Shown here: positions 1-9,168 of the stretch, in pieces
Layout of the letters: every line of letters begins with the position of its first letter
Position numbering within the stretch: position 1 is the stretch's first letter
Assembly: GCF_007990755.1 (NCBI RefSeq)
Contig: NZ_BJXA01000034.1
Span: 1 to 64,000, forward strand
Reading direction: 5' to 3'
DNA length: 64,000 nt
From: Nocardia ninae NBRC 108245
GTDB taxonomy: Bacteria; Actinomycetota; Actinomycetes; Mycobacteriales; Mycobacteriaceae
Translations under genes and position numbers: made by a program
Notes under the pieces: model-generated
Database searches by the model: none
The model's input: the letters and a program-made list of their open reading frames with translations, nothing else
Told to the model about the DNA's origin: nothing

Positions 1-198
1 TCGAGTCGCCGCATGTCCTGGCCGCCCTGTTGCGCAGGCACGGCGACCTCGGCGACTGTGAGCTACCAGCGCGCCGCGCAACTCACCACGAGCATCCCCG
101 AACAGCGGTACCTCAACGACCGTGTGCGCCGCCTCACCGACCCCGGTTCCGCGGACTCCCCGTGCGGCGCTAGTTCCGCGCCGCCAGGATCTGGCTGA
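1..198 (+). pseudogene. RNA polymerase sigma factor, 3' end, frameshifted
   Basis: Only the tail of this gene is in the window. Frame 3 reads ESPHVLAALLRRHGDLGD to about position 56, and frame 1 then reads SYQRAAQLTTSIPEQRYLNDR and on to a TGA at 196-198. Joined, the two pieces match the C-terminal helical repeat of SigI/DUF6596-type ECF sigma factors (LLRRLGR..EA..AYRRALALT.N.AERRFL..R). Neither frame alone gives this, so there is a one-base shift near 50-60. The gene is therefore either broken or contains a sequencing error. It converges on and overlaps the end of the M61 peptidase gene. The start and main body lie outside the window, so function cannot be judged further. Confidence 0.45.
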
Positions 199-2077
199 GG
201 TAGTCCGGGGTGCCTTCGATGCGTTGCAGATGCGGGTAACGGAGGCCGTCGTGATAGTTCAGTTCGATGGTCCGTGTCTGATCGAAGTCTTTCACCTGCA
301 ATCGGATCGGTGCGGGGTCGGTCTTGGCCGCCTCGATCGCGGCTTCCATGGTGGCTTGGGAATAGGGGGCGTCGTTGACCGAAACCACCGTCATCCCGGT
401 GCCGACTTTTGCCTTGAATGCGGGCCCGTCCCAGCGCACGTCGGTGACCTTGCCCGCACCGGACACGTTGAGGCCGATCGAGTAGGTGTAGTTGACGGCG
501 CCCTCAGCCTTTTTCATCTGAGCCGTGAGCAAAGCGCCTGGGTTGTTGTCGTAGACCAACTTCCACCCAGTCTTCTCGACACTCGAGGCGAACGGTTCCT
601 TTCCGTCGATGCGATCGCGCAGGTACTTCGCCCAATCATCGGCGACCACGCCATTCAGCGTCGAGACGACTTCGTCGAAGTCGTAGGTGTTCTGCGACTC
701 CCACTTACTATCGTCGACACCGAAGAACGCGCGAGCGAAATCATCGAGTGACTTTGCGTTCCCGGTCAGTTCGCGGATCCGCGCGTCCACCCCCAGCCAC
801 ACCAGTTGCCCGCCCTGGTAGTAATCCTCGCTGAGCTGCCACGACCGATACGGCTTCGTACGCCGCTGAGCGATGATGGGATCGTTGGTGGTGTCCTCCA
901 GCGTGCGCCAGGCGAGTCCGGGGCGGTTATCGGTGTAGGCGGCGACTACCGAAGCCAACGCGTCACGAGAAACTTCGGCAGGTCGCAAGCCGGACCGGCC
1001 GGTGAGCACGTTGCCCCAATACTGCGTCTGTCCCTCGTAGACCCACAGCAAGCTGTCCTGCATCGGGACGTTGTAGTTGGGTGTCCACAGGTCTGCCGGG
1101 CGCCGGAACTTGCCGTTCCAGGAATGGGTGTACTCGTGCCCGAGCAGATCGGCGCTGCCCACCGCGGGGTCCCACCCGGTGAAATAGTCCGTGGGCTGGC
1201 CGTTCTCGCTGGATCGTTGGTGTTCCAAGCCGTTGGAGCTGAGCTGATCCGACAACGACAGCAGGAAGTCGTAGTGGTCATAGTGTTGTGCGCCGTACAG
1301 TCCCAGAGCCTGCTGCACCAGCGCCTTGTGCTGCTCGATGTGCTCTGGTTTAGCTTCGAGCTGCTCCGGTGCGTCGGCGAATACTTGTAGCCGCACAGGG
1401 GTTTTCGCGCCAGGCGCCAGGTCGAACTCCTTGTGATAGCGCCCCGCATACACGGGCGAGTCGACCAGGATGTCCAATGGAACGGTCTTGTAATTCACGG
1501 TGTCGCCGTCCTTGCCGGCGACATCCAGCGCGGTTCCGGCCGTGAATCCTGGCGGGTAGGTAACGCTCGCGGTGAAAGGAATCTCACTGACCGGAGCACC
1601 AGCTGGATAGAGGACCACGGCATTCCACTGCAAATTCAGCATATTCGGCGTCATCACCACGCGCCCCTGAGTGGAATCGGTGGGAGTCATGTACTGGAAA
1701 CTCGCCTCGATTGATTCCACGCCGTCGGGCGCCGTAACCTTGAACTTATATACGTTCAGCGGGTCACGCTTCCACTCCAGCTTGTTCCCGGCGTTGGTGA
1801 AGGTGATGCCCGCGATCTTGTCGATCGGACCGGACGGAGAGTGGTTGCCGGGCAGCCACTGCGGGAAAAGCAACTCGACCTCGCCCGGCCGAACCGGGAT
1901 CGTCTGCTTCACCTGAATCACGCGTTGCGGCAGATTGGTCATGTCGACCGCCACCGAGATCGCCTTCTGATTCGCCGGGGCGTCATCGGACTTGTCGCGC
2001 AAGCCGAAGTAAAGCGAGCCTGCCAGGAGAAGGAGGACGACGACGCCGACAGCGCCGATAATACGAATCTTGGACAA
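170..2077 (-). CDS. M61-family metallopeptidase (glycyl aminopeptidase-like), membrane-anchored
   Basis: Zinc peptidase of the M61 family, expected to act outside the membrane. A TTG start at 2075-2077 is preferred because GGGGAG lies five bases upstream; a longer reading frame reaches 2149 without a ribosome site. The protein (about 635 aa) opens with one hydrophobic segment (IGAVGVVVLLLLAGSLYFGL) serving as uncleaved anchor or signal. An M61 N-terminal beta domain follows, then the zinc motif HEYTHSWNGK at about residue 314 and the third ligand in WVYEGQTQYWG about 34 residues on. The C-terminal part (from about 510, VNYTYSIGLNVSG onward) is PDZ-like, as in the family. Full length and intact. 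Natural substrate unknown. Confidence 0.85.
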   Translation of the reverse strand: MSKIRIIGAVGVVVLLLLAGSLYFGLRDKSDDAPANQKAISVAVDMTNLPQRVIQVKQTIPVRPGEVELLFPQWLPGNHSPSGPIDKIAGITFTNAGNKLEWKRDPLNVYKFKVTAPDGVESIEASFQYMTPTDSTQGRVVMTPNMLNLQWNAVVLYPAGAPVSEIPFTASVTYPPGFTAGTALDVAGKDGDTVNYKTVPLDILVDSPVYAGRYHKEFDLAPGAKTPVRLQVFADAPEQLEAKPEHIEQHKALVQQALGLYGAQHYDHYDFLLSLSDQLSSNGLEHQRSSENGQPTDYFTGWDPAVGSADLLGHEYTHSWNGKFRRPADLWTPNYNVPMQDSLLWVYEGQTQYWGNVLTGRSGLRPAEVSRDALASVVAAYTDNRPGLAWRTLEDTTNDPIIAQRRTKPYRSWQLSEDYYQGGQLVWLGVDARIRELTGNAKSLDDFARAFFGVDDSKWESQNTYDFDEVVSTLNGVVADDWAKYLRDRIDGKEPFASSVEKTGWKLVYDNNPGALLTAQMKKAEGAVNYTYSIGLNVSGAGKVTDVRWDGPAFKAKVGTGMTVVSVNDAPYSQATMEAAIEAAKTDPAPIRLQVKDFDQTRTIELNYHDGLRYPHLQRIEGTPDYLSQILAARN

Positions 2078-3162
2078 CGATACTCCCCGAGTCACAGACG
2101 ATCTTGTCGACACTACGAAGTAGACGCAATGCCCGCCCCTGGTGCTCATCGGCCAAGGATGGGAATTACCGATTGCCGTTATAAATAACGCAGCTTATAG
2201 CGGCAACAAGTTTGCGTACGGTGCGGTCGCCGCGACCGCCTGCCCCATCCCCTCCTCCGGCGTCACGCTTCACATACTTATTCGGGTCGGCTGGCGACCC
2301 TTAGTTGCTGAACTGATTGTCGATCCTACGAGGGTTGGTATCGCCGTGTGCGAGGAGTGAGTGTGGGCTGCGTCATACCTGTCGCTCGGTGTGGCCGCCG
2401 ACTGGTCGGGATCCGGCGTGGCCCGCTGGCAGACAACGGCGGTGGGGCTGCGGATGCCAACTGGGCGGTTGCCTCATTACTGGTCGCGCCGTGGGCAATC
2501 CGCGCCTGGCGCCGACGGCCGGCGGTATCGGATCGATCGTGGCCGAGCCTGGCTGCTACCCCGTGACACGTCACGAATGATCGGTGGAAGATCGGTGCGG
2601 GCAGAGGCGGGAGAACCTGGACGAGTTGCGGTGAGGTCGTACGCAATGGTCACGCGAACTACACGGCCGCGATCGACACCGACGGGAAGATGTGGCTTCA
2701 TACCGTGAATGGCGCTCGGACCGTTAGTGGTTCGGCAAAAAGTCGGAGCCGGGCCGATATCCCGGCTAATGTAACGTGTTGATGGACAACAGGCCTCAGT
2801 GTTTCAGATCGGTTGCCGCCTGTCCGTGCGGGAGTCTCCGTGCGGACTATCGGAGAAAGTCTGAGACCGAGGCCGGTTTGTCGAAAGTTGTGAGGAGATC
2901 GTTGCCCGACACGCTGATCCAGGAGTTGGCTATGACCGACCTAGTCGGGGGGACCGCTTTTCGTAGCCGGGGCGTCCCACGGTATAGGTGGGACTGTCAC
3001 CCAGCGTCGTGCCGCCGACGAGCGCTCCTCCTCTGATGCCCGTCGGCAAGCTCGCTGAACAACCGGTCCACGCGGTCGACTGCGGTGGAGTCGCTGCTGT
3101 CTGTGTGATCCGATCACCCGAAGTCTCTGGTCTCGAACCTGCCGAACGAAAGGCAACACGCA
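2078..3162. other. Long intergenic region with degraded coding traces
   Basis: About 1.1 kb without a convincing intact gene between the divergent M61 and P450 genes. Many short frames exist but none has a good start plus family likeness. The best coding trace is listed separately at 2567-2782. The last 30 bases carry the P450 ribosome-binding region. Promoters for both flanking genes should lie here, but no clear -10/-35 pair was picked. Confidence 0.5.
2567..2782 (+). pseudogene. Fragment of a W-x-x-W lectin/propeller-like protein
   Basis: An open stretch without a plausible start reads DRWKIGAGRGG, RTWTSCGEVV, NGHANYTAAIDTDGKMWLHT, then loses character and ends at TGA 2780-2782. The Trp-x-x-Trp strand, the Asp-Gly-Lys turn and the short hydrophobic strand resemble blades of PLL/tachylectin-type proteins, like the intact gene at 19107-19991. 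A stop codon lies directly upstream (2564-2566) in the same frame. Read as the 3' remnant of a decayed gene. Weak call based on composition and motif only. Confidence 0.25.
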
Positions 3163-4497
3163 GTGGAACTTCGTGACGTCCCGAGTGCACCCGGACGTTT
3201 GCCGGTTCTCGGACACGGTTACCAGATATTGCGTGACCCGGTTCAGTTCATGGTGGATCTGGTCAGCGTCGGGAAAATAGTCCGTGTCGATATCGGCAGT
3301 CTCGTTGTGTATGTCATCACCGATTTCGAGCTGCTCCACCGGGTGTTGGTCGAGAACCCTGATGCCTACGAGCGAGGGCTCCTCTTCGAACGCATCCGTC
3401 TCATATTCGGGGATTCGCTGATCGTTGCGGATGGTCAGCAACACCGGGATCTTCGTCGTCTGCTGCAACCGGCGTTCCACCGGACAGCGTTGGAAACCTA
3501 CGCGCCGAGCATAAAGCGCAACGCGGATGCGTTGGCGAGTTCGTGGCAGCCGGGCCAGATCATCGAGGCCCGTTCCGCGCTGTTGGGGTTGGTGATCGGC
3601 ACCCTGCTGGGGTCGCTGTTCTCGCGCGAACCCGATACCGAAGAGCTGCAACATATTTCGGGTCTGATCGCGGACATAGGCGCAGGCGCCATCGTGGGCA
3701 GTGTGCTGCCCAAGAAACTGGCGAGCCTGCCGTTGCCGGTGAACAGCAAGTTCCTGTCGGCCGGAACGCAACTGCGGGACTACTGTCAACAGCTGCTCGT
3801 CACGCGCCGGGACAGCGGTGAGCGCCGGAACGACCTGATCGACATCCTGCTGTATTCGTTCGGTGACGAACACCGTAGTGACAAGTTCCTGGCAGAGCAG
3901 GCGGTGACCATTCTCTTCGGCGGGATCGACGCCACGACCGCCACGCTGACCTGGGCTATGTACGAGTTGGCACATCGTCCGGAGGTTGCTTCGAGACTGC
4001 AGCAGGAGATCTCCGCCGCAGGAGACCTCAGCCCGCACAGCCTCGACCAACTCGACTACCTGAACCGGTTCCTGAACGAGGTCACGCGGACCCATTCCCC
4101 ACTACTGCAGACGAGACGTAGCACCAGCACGGTCGAACTCGACGGTTTCACATTTCCTGCTGGGACCGATATCGGATACAGCATCGCGGCTATTCACCGC
4201 AACCCGAACATTTTCGCCGATCCGGACACTTTCGACCCCGATCGGTGGCCGACCTCGGGCTCCGGATCGAAATGTAAGAGCTTCGTTCCGTTCAGCGCGG
4301 GCAATCAAATGTGTATCGGTAACAATTACGCCTGGATAGCGCTGCAAACGATTCTGCACAGTCTGCTGTCGAAGTGGGAGTTCCAGCCGGTCAAAACCAA
4401 GAAGCTGCCGCGAGCCCTAGGTCCGATTCCCTCGATGGGCAGGCTTCCGCTCGAGGTTCGTCCGGTCTCTGTGTTGTCGCGCGACCGAAAGCCGTGA
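3163..4497 (+). CDS. Cytochrome P450, pentalenene-oxygenase-like
   Basis: Heme-thiolate monooxygenase of 444 aa. GTG start at 3163 with AAAGG eight bases upstream. Landmarks in order: proline-rich N-terminus SAPGRLPVLGHG (8-19), I-helix oxygen-activation motif FGGIDATTA (252-260), ExxR helix E306-V-T-R309, PERF region FDPDRW (357-362), and heme loop FSAGNQMCIG with Cys384 as iron ligand. The N-terminal LPxLGHxxxLLRDP pattern is typical of actinobacterial P450s related to pentalenene oxygenase and fatty-acid or terpene hydroxylases. No terpene synthase, ferredoxin or ferredoxin reductase is adjacent, so substrate and redox partner are unknown. Intact. Confidence 0.9.
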   Translation: MELRDVPSAPGRLPVLGHGYQILRDPVQFMVDLVSVGKIVRVDIGSLVVYVITDFELLHRVLVENPDAYERGLLFERIRLIFGDSLIVADGQQHRDLRRLLQPAFHRTALETYAPSIKRNADALASSWQPGQIIEARSALLGLVIGTLLGSLFSREPDTEELQHISGLIADIGAGAIVGSVLPKKLASLPLPVNSKFLSAGTQLRDYCQQLLVTRRDSGERRNDLIDILLYSFGDEHRSDKFLAEQAVTILFGGIDATTATLTWAMYELAHRPEVASRLQQEISAAGDLSPHSLDQLDYLNRFLNEVTRTHSPLLQTRRSTSTVELDGFTFPAGTDIGYSIAAIHRNPNIFADPDTFDPDRWPTSGSGSKCKSFVPFSAGNQMCIGNNYAWIALQTILHSLLSKWEFQPVKTKKLPRALGPIPSMGRLPLEVRPVSVLSRDRKP

Positions 4498-4510
4498 CGA
4501 CGGGCTCGGC

Positions 4511-5350
4511 TCAGGCTGCGCCTGATGTGGTGAGCGTCGTGCTGCGACGTCCGGAGATCCGGCGAATGAGGATCGGTAGGACGGCTGTGATGACGAAGAG
4601 GCTGACGGCGACGAGGATGAAGTAGACCAGCGATCCGTTGCGGCCGAAGCGCGGAAGGAAGGCGACTTCCTGGCCGGTTGCGGCGACGGCGTTGAGGAAC
4701 GGGGCGTAGGCCTGTATGGCGGACCCACGGGGCAGCAGATTGATGGAGTTCTCACCTACATAGACCCAGAACAGCAGCACGGCGACGGCGGCGGATGGAG
4801 TGCGAATCAGTGACCCGGCCGCGACGCCTACGCCGCACGCGGCGAACGCGTAACACGGGACGGTCCAGAGGAATCGGATGCCGGCGGAGTCGGTGATGTC
4901 CACATCCCCATAGATTTGGGGGAACAGCTGCGGCAGCGTGACCATGACGACGATGAGCAGCAGCAGTGTCGAGATTGCCGTGATGGCGCCGTAGTAGATC
5001 CACCGGGCCGTCGCGGCCGTCCAAGACCGGGGAAACAGGAAGGCATTGAGATCGCTTGTCTGGCCGCGCCATTGGGTGGCGTGGGCGTAGGCGGTGGTAA
5101 CCATCATGACCGACACGGACATGGTGATCACCCAGTACACGGAGTTGGTGGTGGAGACCGTGGCCAGGTAACTCTGGCCGGGGAGACTGGCGAGTCGTTC
5201 CGCGACGGCGGCGATTGCGAAGGTGACGACCAGTGGCAGCACGAAGGTGAGTGGGACAGCGACGGCCCACAGGAAGCTGCGTCCGGCGGTGCGGGTCCAT
5301 TCGGCGGCGATGCCGCGGCGGATCAGGGTGGCCGGGCCGGGGTTGTTCAT
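4511..5350 (-). CDS. ABC transporter permease subunit (exporter type)
   Basis: Integral membrane protein of 279 aa with about six hydrophobic segments (for example FLWAVAVPLTFVLPLVVTFAI, VYWVITMSVSVMMVT, AISTLLLLIVVMVTLP, FVWVY region and YFILVAVSLFVITAVLP near the end). Its ATG at 5348-5350 overlaps the stop of the upstream ATPase gene in an ATGA, so the two are translationally coupled. It is of the ABC-2 type, where one permease pairs with one ATPase to export a drug, peptide or lipid. Substrate unknown. Confidence 0.8.
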   Translation of the reverse strand: MNNPGPATLIRRGIAAEWTRTAGRSFLWAVAVPLTFVLPLVVTFAIAAVAERLASLPGQSYLATVSTTNSVYWVITMSVSVMMVTTAYAHATQWRGQTSDLNAFLFPRSWTAATARWIYYGAITAISTLLLLIVVMVTLPQLFPQIYGDVDITDSAGIRFLWTVPCYAFAACGVGVAAGSLIRTPSAAVAVLLFWVYVGENSINLLPRGSAIQAYAPFLNAVAATGQEVAFLPRFGRNGSLVYFILVAVSLFVITAVLPILIRRISGRRSTTLTTSGAA

Positions 5351-6084
5351 GGGGCCACACCGATCGCAACGTCGGTAGGCAGGCCGGCGATGCGTAGATA
5401 GGCGTCTTCGAGGTTGGTCTCGCCGGGACTCAGGGTGTTCATGAGGTGGGCGAACGGCTGGTCGGCCAGCACGCGCTGGTTTCCGACGATGACGATGTGG
5501 TCGGCGTTGCGTTCGACCTCGTCGAGCAGGTGCGTGGCGACCAGGACACAGGTCCCGGCGTCGGCGAGCTGGCGCAGCAGTTCGCGTATCCAGCGGATGC
5601 CCGCGATGTCGAGGCCGTTGAGCGGTTCGTCGAGCAGCAGGGTTTGCGGCTCGGAGAGCAATGCGGCGGCGATGCCGACCCGTTGGAGCATGCCGAGCGA
5701 ATAGTGCCCGAGCCGACGATCGGCGACCCGGTGGAGGTCGACGATCTCGAGGACGTCGCCGACCCGGCCCGTGGGTAGTCCACGGGCGCGGGCGATCCAG
5801 CGTAGGTGCCGACGTGCGGTGTGGCGTGGGTCGAAGGCTCGGTAGTTGAGGTGCATTCCAAGGGTTGCCGGTGTGGTGTGATGAGCCCGGATGAGGGTGC
5901 CGTCGACCCGGACGGTGCCGACCGCAGGCGCGATGACGCCACAGATACACCGCAGCAGCGTGGTTTTGCCGGTGCCGTTGAGACCGATCAGGTAGGTGAG
6001 TGCCCCGTCCGCCACGGTCAGTTCTGGTACTTCGAGGACGGTCACGCCCGGGTAGCTCAGGGTGAGGTCACGGATCTCGATCAC
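5347..6084 (-). CDS. ABC transporter ATP-binding protein
   Basis: ATPase of 245 aa that should energise the permease encoded directly downstream. Seen: Walker A GLNGTGKTTLL (34-44), Q-loop region, signature YSLGMLQRVGIA in place of the canonical LSGGQ, Walker B LLLDEPLNGLD, and the H-loop VLVATH. GTG start at 6082-6084. The degenerate signature is usual in drug- and bacteriocin-type ABC-2 exporters. Coupled by a four-base overlap to the permease gene. Confidence 0.88.
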   Translation of the reverse strand: MIEIRDLTLSYPGVTVLEVPELTVADGALTYLIGLNGTGKTTLLRCICGVIAPAVGTVRVDGTLIRAHHTTPATLGMHLNYRAFDPRHTARRHLRWIARARGLPTGRVGDVLEIVDLHRVADRRLGHYSLGMLQRVGIAAALLSEPQTLLLDEPLNGLDIAGIRWIRELLRQLADAGTCVLVATHLLDEVERNADHIVIVGNQRVLADQPFAHLMNTLSPGETNLEDAYLRIAGLPTDVAIGVAP

Positions 6085-6099
6085 GGCGCTCGGAGCCGG

Positions 6100-6579
6100 T
6101 CAGAAATCGCAGCCCATGGCCAGCCCCACGGCCCTGACGCCCTCGCACACGGAGCTGTTGGACAGCTTCCAGGCACCATCGATGCGCTTCCAGACCACTC
6201 GGGCAACCAGATCCGGCTTTCCCACTGACTTGCTGCGCAGCATAGCGGTGTGCACGTTGCCTTCGTGGGTCTCGGGACCGGTGATCGTGTTCGACCCTTG
6301 CGGAGCTCGGTACCAGCCGATGTTGTAGAGGGTGCGCGCCACCACGACCGCCCTCGTGCCGCCTTCCATATGGGCGGCCTTGGCCTCGTCGGAGCCGGGT
6401 AGTTCGATCAGGAACGCGACCTGGTCGTCGAGTTGGTCCACGGTGGGGACATCTGCGGTAATGAGGTCGCCGGGAGCGGCGGAGGCGATAGGGGCATTGA
6501 CAACAGCGGCGCCGGTCGTAACTGCGGCGACGGATGCGATCGTCGACACGACACCAGCGATAGTTTTGAGGGTCTTCAT
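6100..6579 (-). CDS. Secreted MTB12-like antigen family protein
   Basis: Protein of 159 aa with a clear Sec signal peptide (MKTLKTIAGV, hydrophobic core, cleavage after ASA-AP near residue 36). The mature part starts PTVDQLDDQVAFL, contains EGGTRAVVVARTLY and ends with a strand WKRIDGAWKLSNSSVCEGV. This layout (PS.EQL, then EGG, then GGWKLS) matches the C-terminal domain of mycobacterial low-molecular-weight antigen MTB12, a cystatin/NTF2-like fold. Two cysteines near the end could form a disulfide. ATG start. Function of the family is not established. Confidence 0.65.
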   Translation of the reverse strand: MKTLKTIAGVVSTIASVAAVTTGAAVVNAPIASAAPGDLITADVPTVDQLDDQVAFLIELPGSDEAKAAHMEGGTRAVVVARTLYNIGWYRAPQGSNTITGPETHEGNVHTAMLRSKSVGKPDLVARVVWKRIDGAWKLSNSSVCEGVRAVGLAMGCDF

Positions 6580-6687
6580 TGTTTTATCCTCGGATCGACT
6601 GGGACAGCACCTGACGCACGTTCGAATGTGCAGGCGGCCAACAACAAATTGGCGGGTTCGAGATTACTCCTGTTTGCGCCGGATAAT

Positions 6688-7500
6688 TCACGGTTTGCGG
6701 CCGATTGCACCGAGCATGATCATTCGAGTGTCCGGCAAGTCGGGACGGAGCCACTGCTGTACCGGCACCACCCCGGGTTCGATCAACTCGAAGCCGGCCA
6801 ACAATGCCTCTGCCTGCGTTGCTGACCGAAACTCGACCTGGGCGGAAGTGCCTTTGGTACCGGCGAGCACCTGGAGTATCTCTGGGGCGGAATCGAGGGA
6901 GCCATGAGTCATCGCCAGGTAGCTGCCCGGGGCCAACTGATCGCGGAAGGCGGCGATGATCCCGGTGGGGTCCTCGGAGTCCATCACGTAATGCAGCACG
7001 CTGATGAGCGTGATGGCCACTGGCTCGCCGAAATCGATCAGGCTGCGGTTCTTCAGCTGATCGAGGATGTCGTGGGGATGACGAACGTCGCCCAGCAGTG
7101 CGGTGACACCGTCTGGCTTGGCCAGCAGTGCGTCGCAATGGGTGTGCACGACCGGGTCGTAGTCGACGTACACCACCCGCGCGGACGGCACGATCTCCCG
7201 AGCCACCTCATGCACGTTGGGCGAGGTCGGGATGCCCGAGCCGAGATCGATGAACTGACGGATGCCGGCTTCCGCGGCCATCTGGACGGCTTTGATCCCG
7301 AAACTCCGGGTGAACCAAGCCAAGGTCTTGAGTTCGGGTGCGCGAGAGAGCAATTCATTACCCATGTCGCGGTCGATCTCGCGATTGTCTTTTCCGCCCA
7401 ACAGGTAGTCATACACCCGGGCAGAGTTCAGCTGACCATGCTCGAACGGTTGCGGCGTTCGGTTGTCGTCTGACGCGGGCCCTTCGGTTCCTTCGACCAC
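6688..7500 (-). CDS. SAM-dependent methyltransferase, PF04672 (DUF574) family
   Basis: 270 aa, GTG start at 7498-7500. The start SARVYDYLLGGKDNREIDR and the SAM-binding segment FIDLGSGIPTSPNVHEVA (about residues 80-97) are diagnostic of the actinobacterial S-adenosyl methyltransferase family PF04672. Further conserved parts are VVYVDYDPVVHTH (acidic residue for the SAM ribose) and the closing strand VPVQQWLRPD. These proteins are abundant in Nocardia and Streptomyces but their substrates are unknown. Single gene, flanked by unrelated genes. Confidence 0.85.
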   Translation of the reverse strand: MVEGTEGPASDDNRTPQPFEHGQLNSARVYDYLLGGKDNREIDRDMGNELLSRAPELKTLAWFTRSFGIKAVQMAAEAGIRQFIDLGSGIPTSPNVHEVAREIVPSARVVYVDYDPVVHTHCDALLAKPDGVTALLGDVRHPHDILDQLKNRSLIDFGEPVAITLISVLHYVMDSEDPTGIIAAFRDQLAPGSYLAMTHGSLDSAPEILQVLAGTKGTSAQVEFRSATQAEALLAGFELIEPGVVPVQQWLRPDLPDTRMIMLGAIGRKP

Positions 7501-7880
7501 AGGTGCAACCGTAGCCGATAGATACCCCGGACGGGTGCTCCTTCAGAGATTCGGTGCCCGGATGTGGTGGAAGTATGCGTTGTCCGAACGAGGCGCCGCG
7601 CCACCCGACCGAACCGGCCGCCCGGTCCGGGTCATCGATGAATCATGCTCCGAGACAACATGATCCAACATTTCACGACAGGCCTACCAGCACTTACTCC
7701 CGCGCTCGGTAGCAGCCGAGGGCGTCGGCGACGTTGCCGGCGAACCGTCGGCGCCGATGCGGCTGGTCCCACAGCGACCGCCATCGCCGCAGGCACCAAG
7801 TGGGCCCATATGTCCGAAATATCCGCTGGCGCACACCGATTCGAGTTCGTCTGATCGTTCGGCGACTTTTCCTGCGCCCT
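7501..7880. other. Intergenic region, no gene seen
   Basis: About 380 bases upstream of the methyltransferase gene and downstream of the MetE-like gene. Short frames here are Arg-rich and lack starts with ribosome sites. A minus-strand stretch ending near 7694 (LRRWRSLWDQPHRRRRFAG) could be a decayed C-terminus but is too short to assign. The methyltransferase promoter should lie at the left end. Confidence 0.4.
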
Positions 7881-8975
7881 TCAGGTCTCTGTTTCAGCCA
7901 AGGCGACTGCGTGTGCGACTGCGGACTGCGCCCGCTCGACGGTCTTATAGCGGCCCAGGCCGCACGGAGCCGCGACGTCCAACCGGCCGCCGTAGGCCGA
8001 CTCCGCCGCTGCCAGCCCCTGTCGTGCTTGCGCGAGCGGCTGCGCCGGATGCGCAAGTCCGGCGACAACACGCGTGGTGGCAGGTAGTTCGAGGCGGGCC
8101 AGGGGCGCGTAGTACCGCGGCCGAACCGGCGCCTGTTTGCCATCGCCGATAGGCAGATGAACGAAATCGAGATGCCGCCCGGCGGGCCAGTATCGCGCTA
8201 TCGCGTTGGCCAGCGCCACGACCGGTGCCGCCGATCTCGGCGCCACGACCGGCTTGTCTTCGAGGCTCCCGTAGCACAAGTGCACACCGAAACGGGAACC
8301 ATGGGGCGCCCGTGCGACGAGGCGACCGATCGCTCGACCTGCCGCGGTGGCCGGGCCTTGCCGCAGGCCCGCGGGTAGCCCGCTGCAGAGCAGTGTCTCC
8401 GCGGCCAGCTCCAGCTGGAATACGACGTCGTCCTGCAACGCCTCGTGGATACGGACGATCTCCCTGACGGTGGCGTCGAGAATCGGGCGGTAATAAGGAA
8501 AGCCTCGGTCACCACGGCCCAGCGAGCCTCGACGCAACGTGAGCATCCGCGCCTCGAACGCGATGAAACCGATGACAAAGGGCGTCGGTATGCCCACCTG
8601 CAAGCGAAGTCCGGGATCGGTTCGGCGCAGCTCGGCCAACGCGTCCATGGCACGCCCCGCCTCCTCCGCATAACCGAGCGCGGCGTCGACGTCGGCTTCG
8701 GTCAGCGATCGGCCGGGCCGAAGGCGAAAGGTGTCGCGGGACCGCAGCGTCGACCAATCACCGCGGCGCACGGGCGCCAGCGCCGGGATGCTGTTGAACC
8801 GGTCGATGATGGGTCTGATGTACCACTGGGCGCGATACGGATCCGCTTCACCGCCCGGAACCATGCCGTCGAGGTATTCACCGGCGGTGTCGACGGCGAA
8901 TGCCATTGCCTTCTCTGGACTGTCCAACTGCGCGGGCAAGCTGCCCACGAAGTGAATCCTGCGCTCGGGCTGCAC
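7881..8975 (-). CDS. Hypothetical protein, MetE/UROD-like TIM-barrel
   Basis: 364 aa if the GTG at 8973-8975 is used; the frame stays open far upstream, but coding character begins at about VQPERRIHFVGSLPAQ. The protein reads like the cobalamin-independent methionine synthase/uroporphyrinogen decarboxylase barrel superfamily: an N-terminal strand HFVGSLP, LQVGIPTPFVIGF (about 160), FQLELAAETLL (about 220), RFGVHLCYGSLEDKP (about 262), and a C-terminal APCGLGRYKT resembling the SPDCGLG zinc-ligand segment of MetE C-termini. A complete set of zinc ligands is not obvious, so it is probably a divergent member. No ribosome site is evident, so the start is uncertain. Role unknown. Confidence 0.6.
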   Translation of the reverse strand: MQPERRIHFVGSLPAQLDSPEKAMAFAVDTAGEYLDGMVPGGEADPYRAQWYIRPIIDRFNSIPALAPVRRGDWSTLRSRDTFRLRPGRSLTEADVDAALGYAEEAGRAMDALAELRRTDPGLRLQVGIPTPFVIGFIAFEARMLTLRRGSLGRGDRGFPYYRPILDATVREIVRIHEALQDDVVFQLELAAETLLCSGLPAGLRQGPATAAGRAIGRLVARAPHGSRFGVHLCYGSLEDKPVVAPRSAAPVVALANAIARYWPAGRHLDFVHLPIGDGKQAPVRPRYYAPLARLELPATTRVVAGLAHPAQPLAQARQGLAAAESAYGGRLDVAAPCGLGRYKTVERAQSAVAHAVALAETET

Positions 8976-9168
8976 GGCGTCAGTGTCGCATATCGGCCGC
9001 CCCGAGACATGGGCGTTCCCCGAGTGTCGGCTGGACTCGCCGCTTGCCGGGCGTTTCATGGACAACGCACCGATGGACCCGCTCTGCCCTCGCTGAACTT
9101 TGGGGCCGCTTCCGTTGCGAAGCCGCTGATCGGCCGTGCCGCCTGCTGCCTCAGTACACTGAATTCGC

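Noticed and set aside
2078-3162. Several short frames as genes in the M61-P450 gap
   Set aside because: They overlap one another in many frames, lack ribosome sites and have Arg/Ser/Pro-rich composition typical of GC-rich non-coding DNA.
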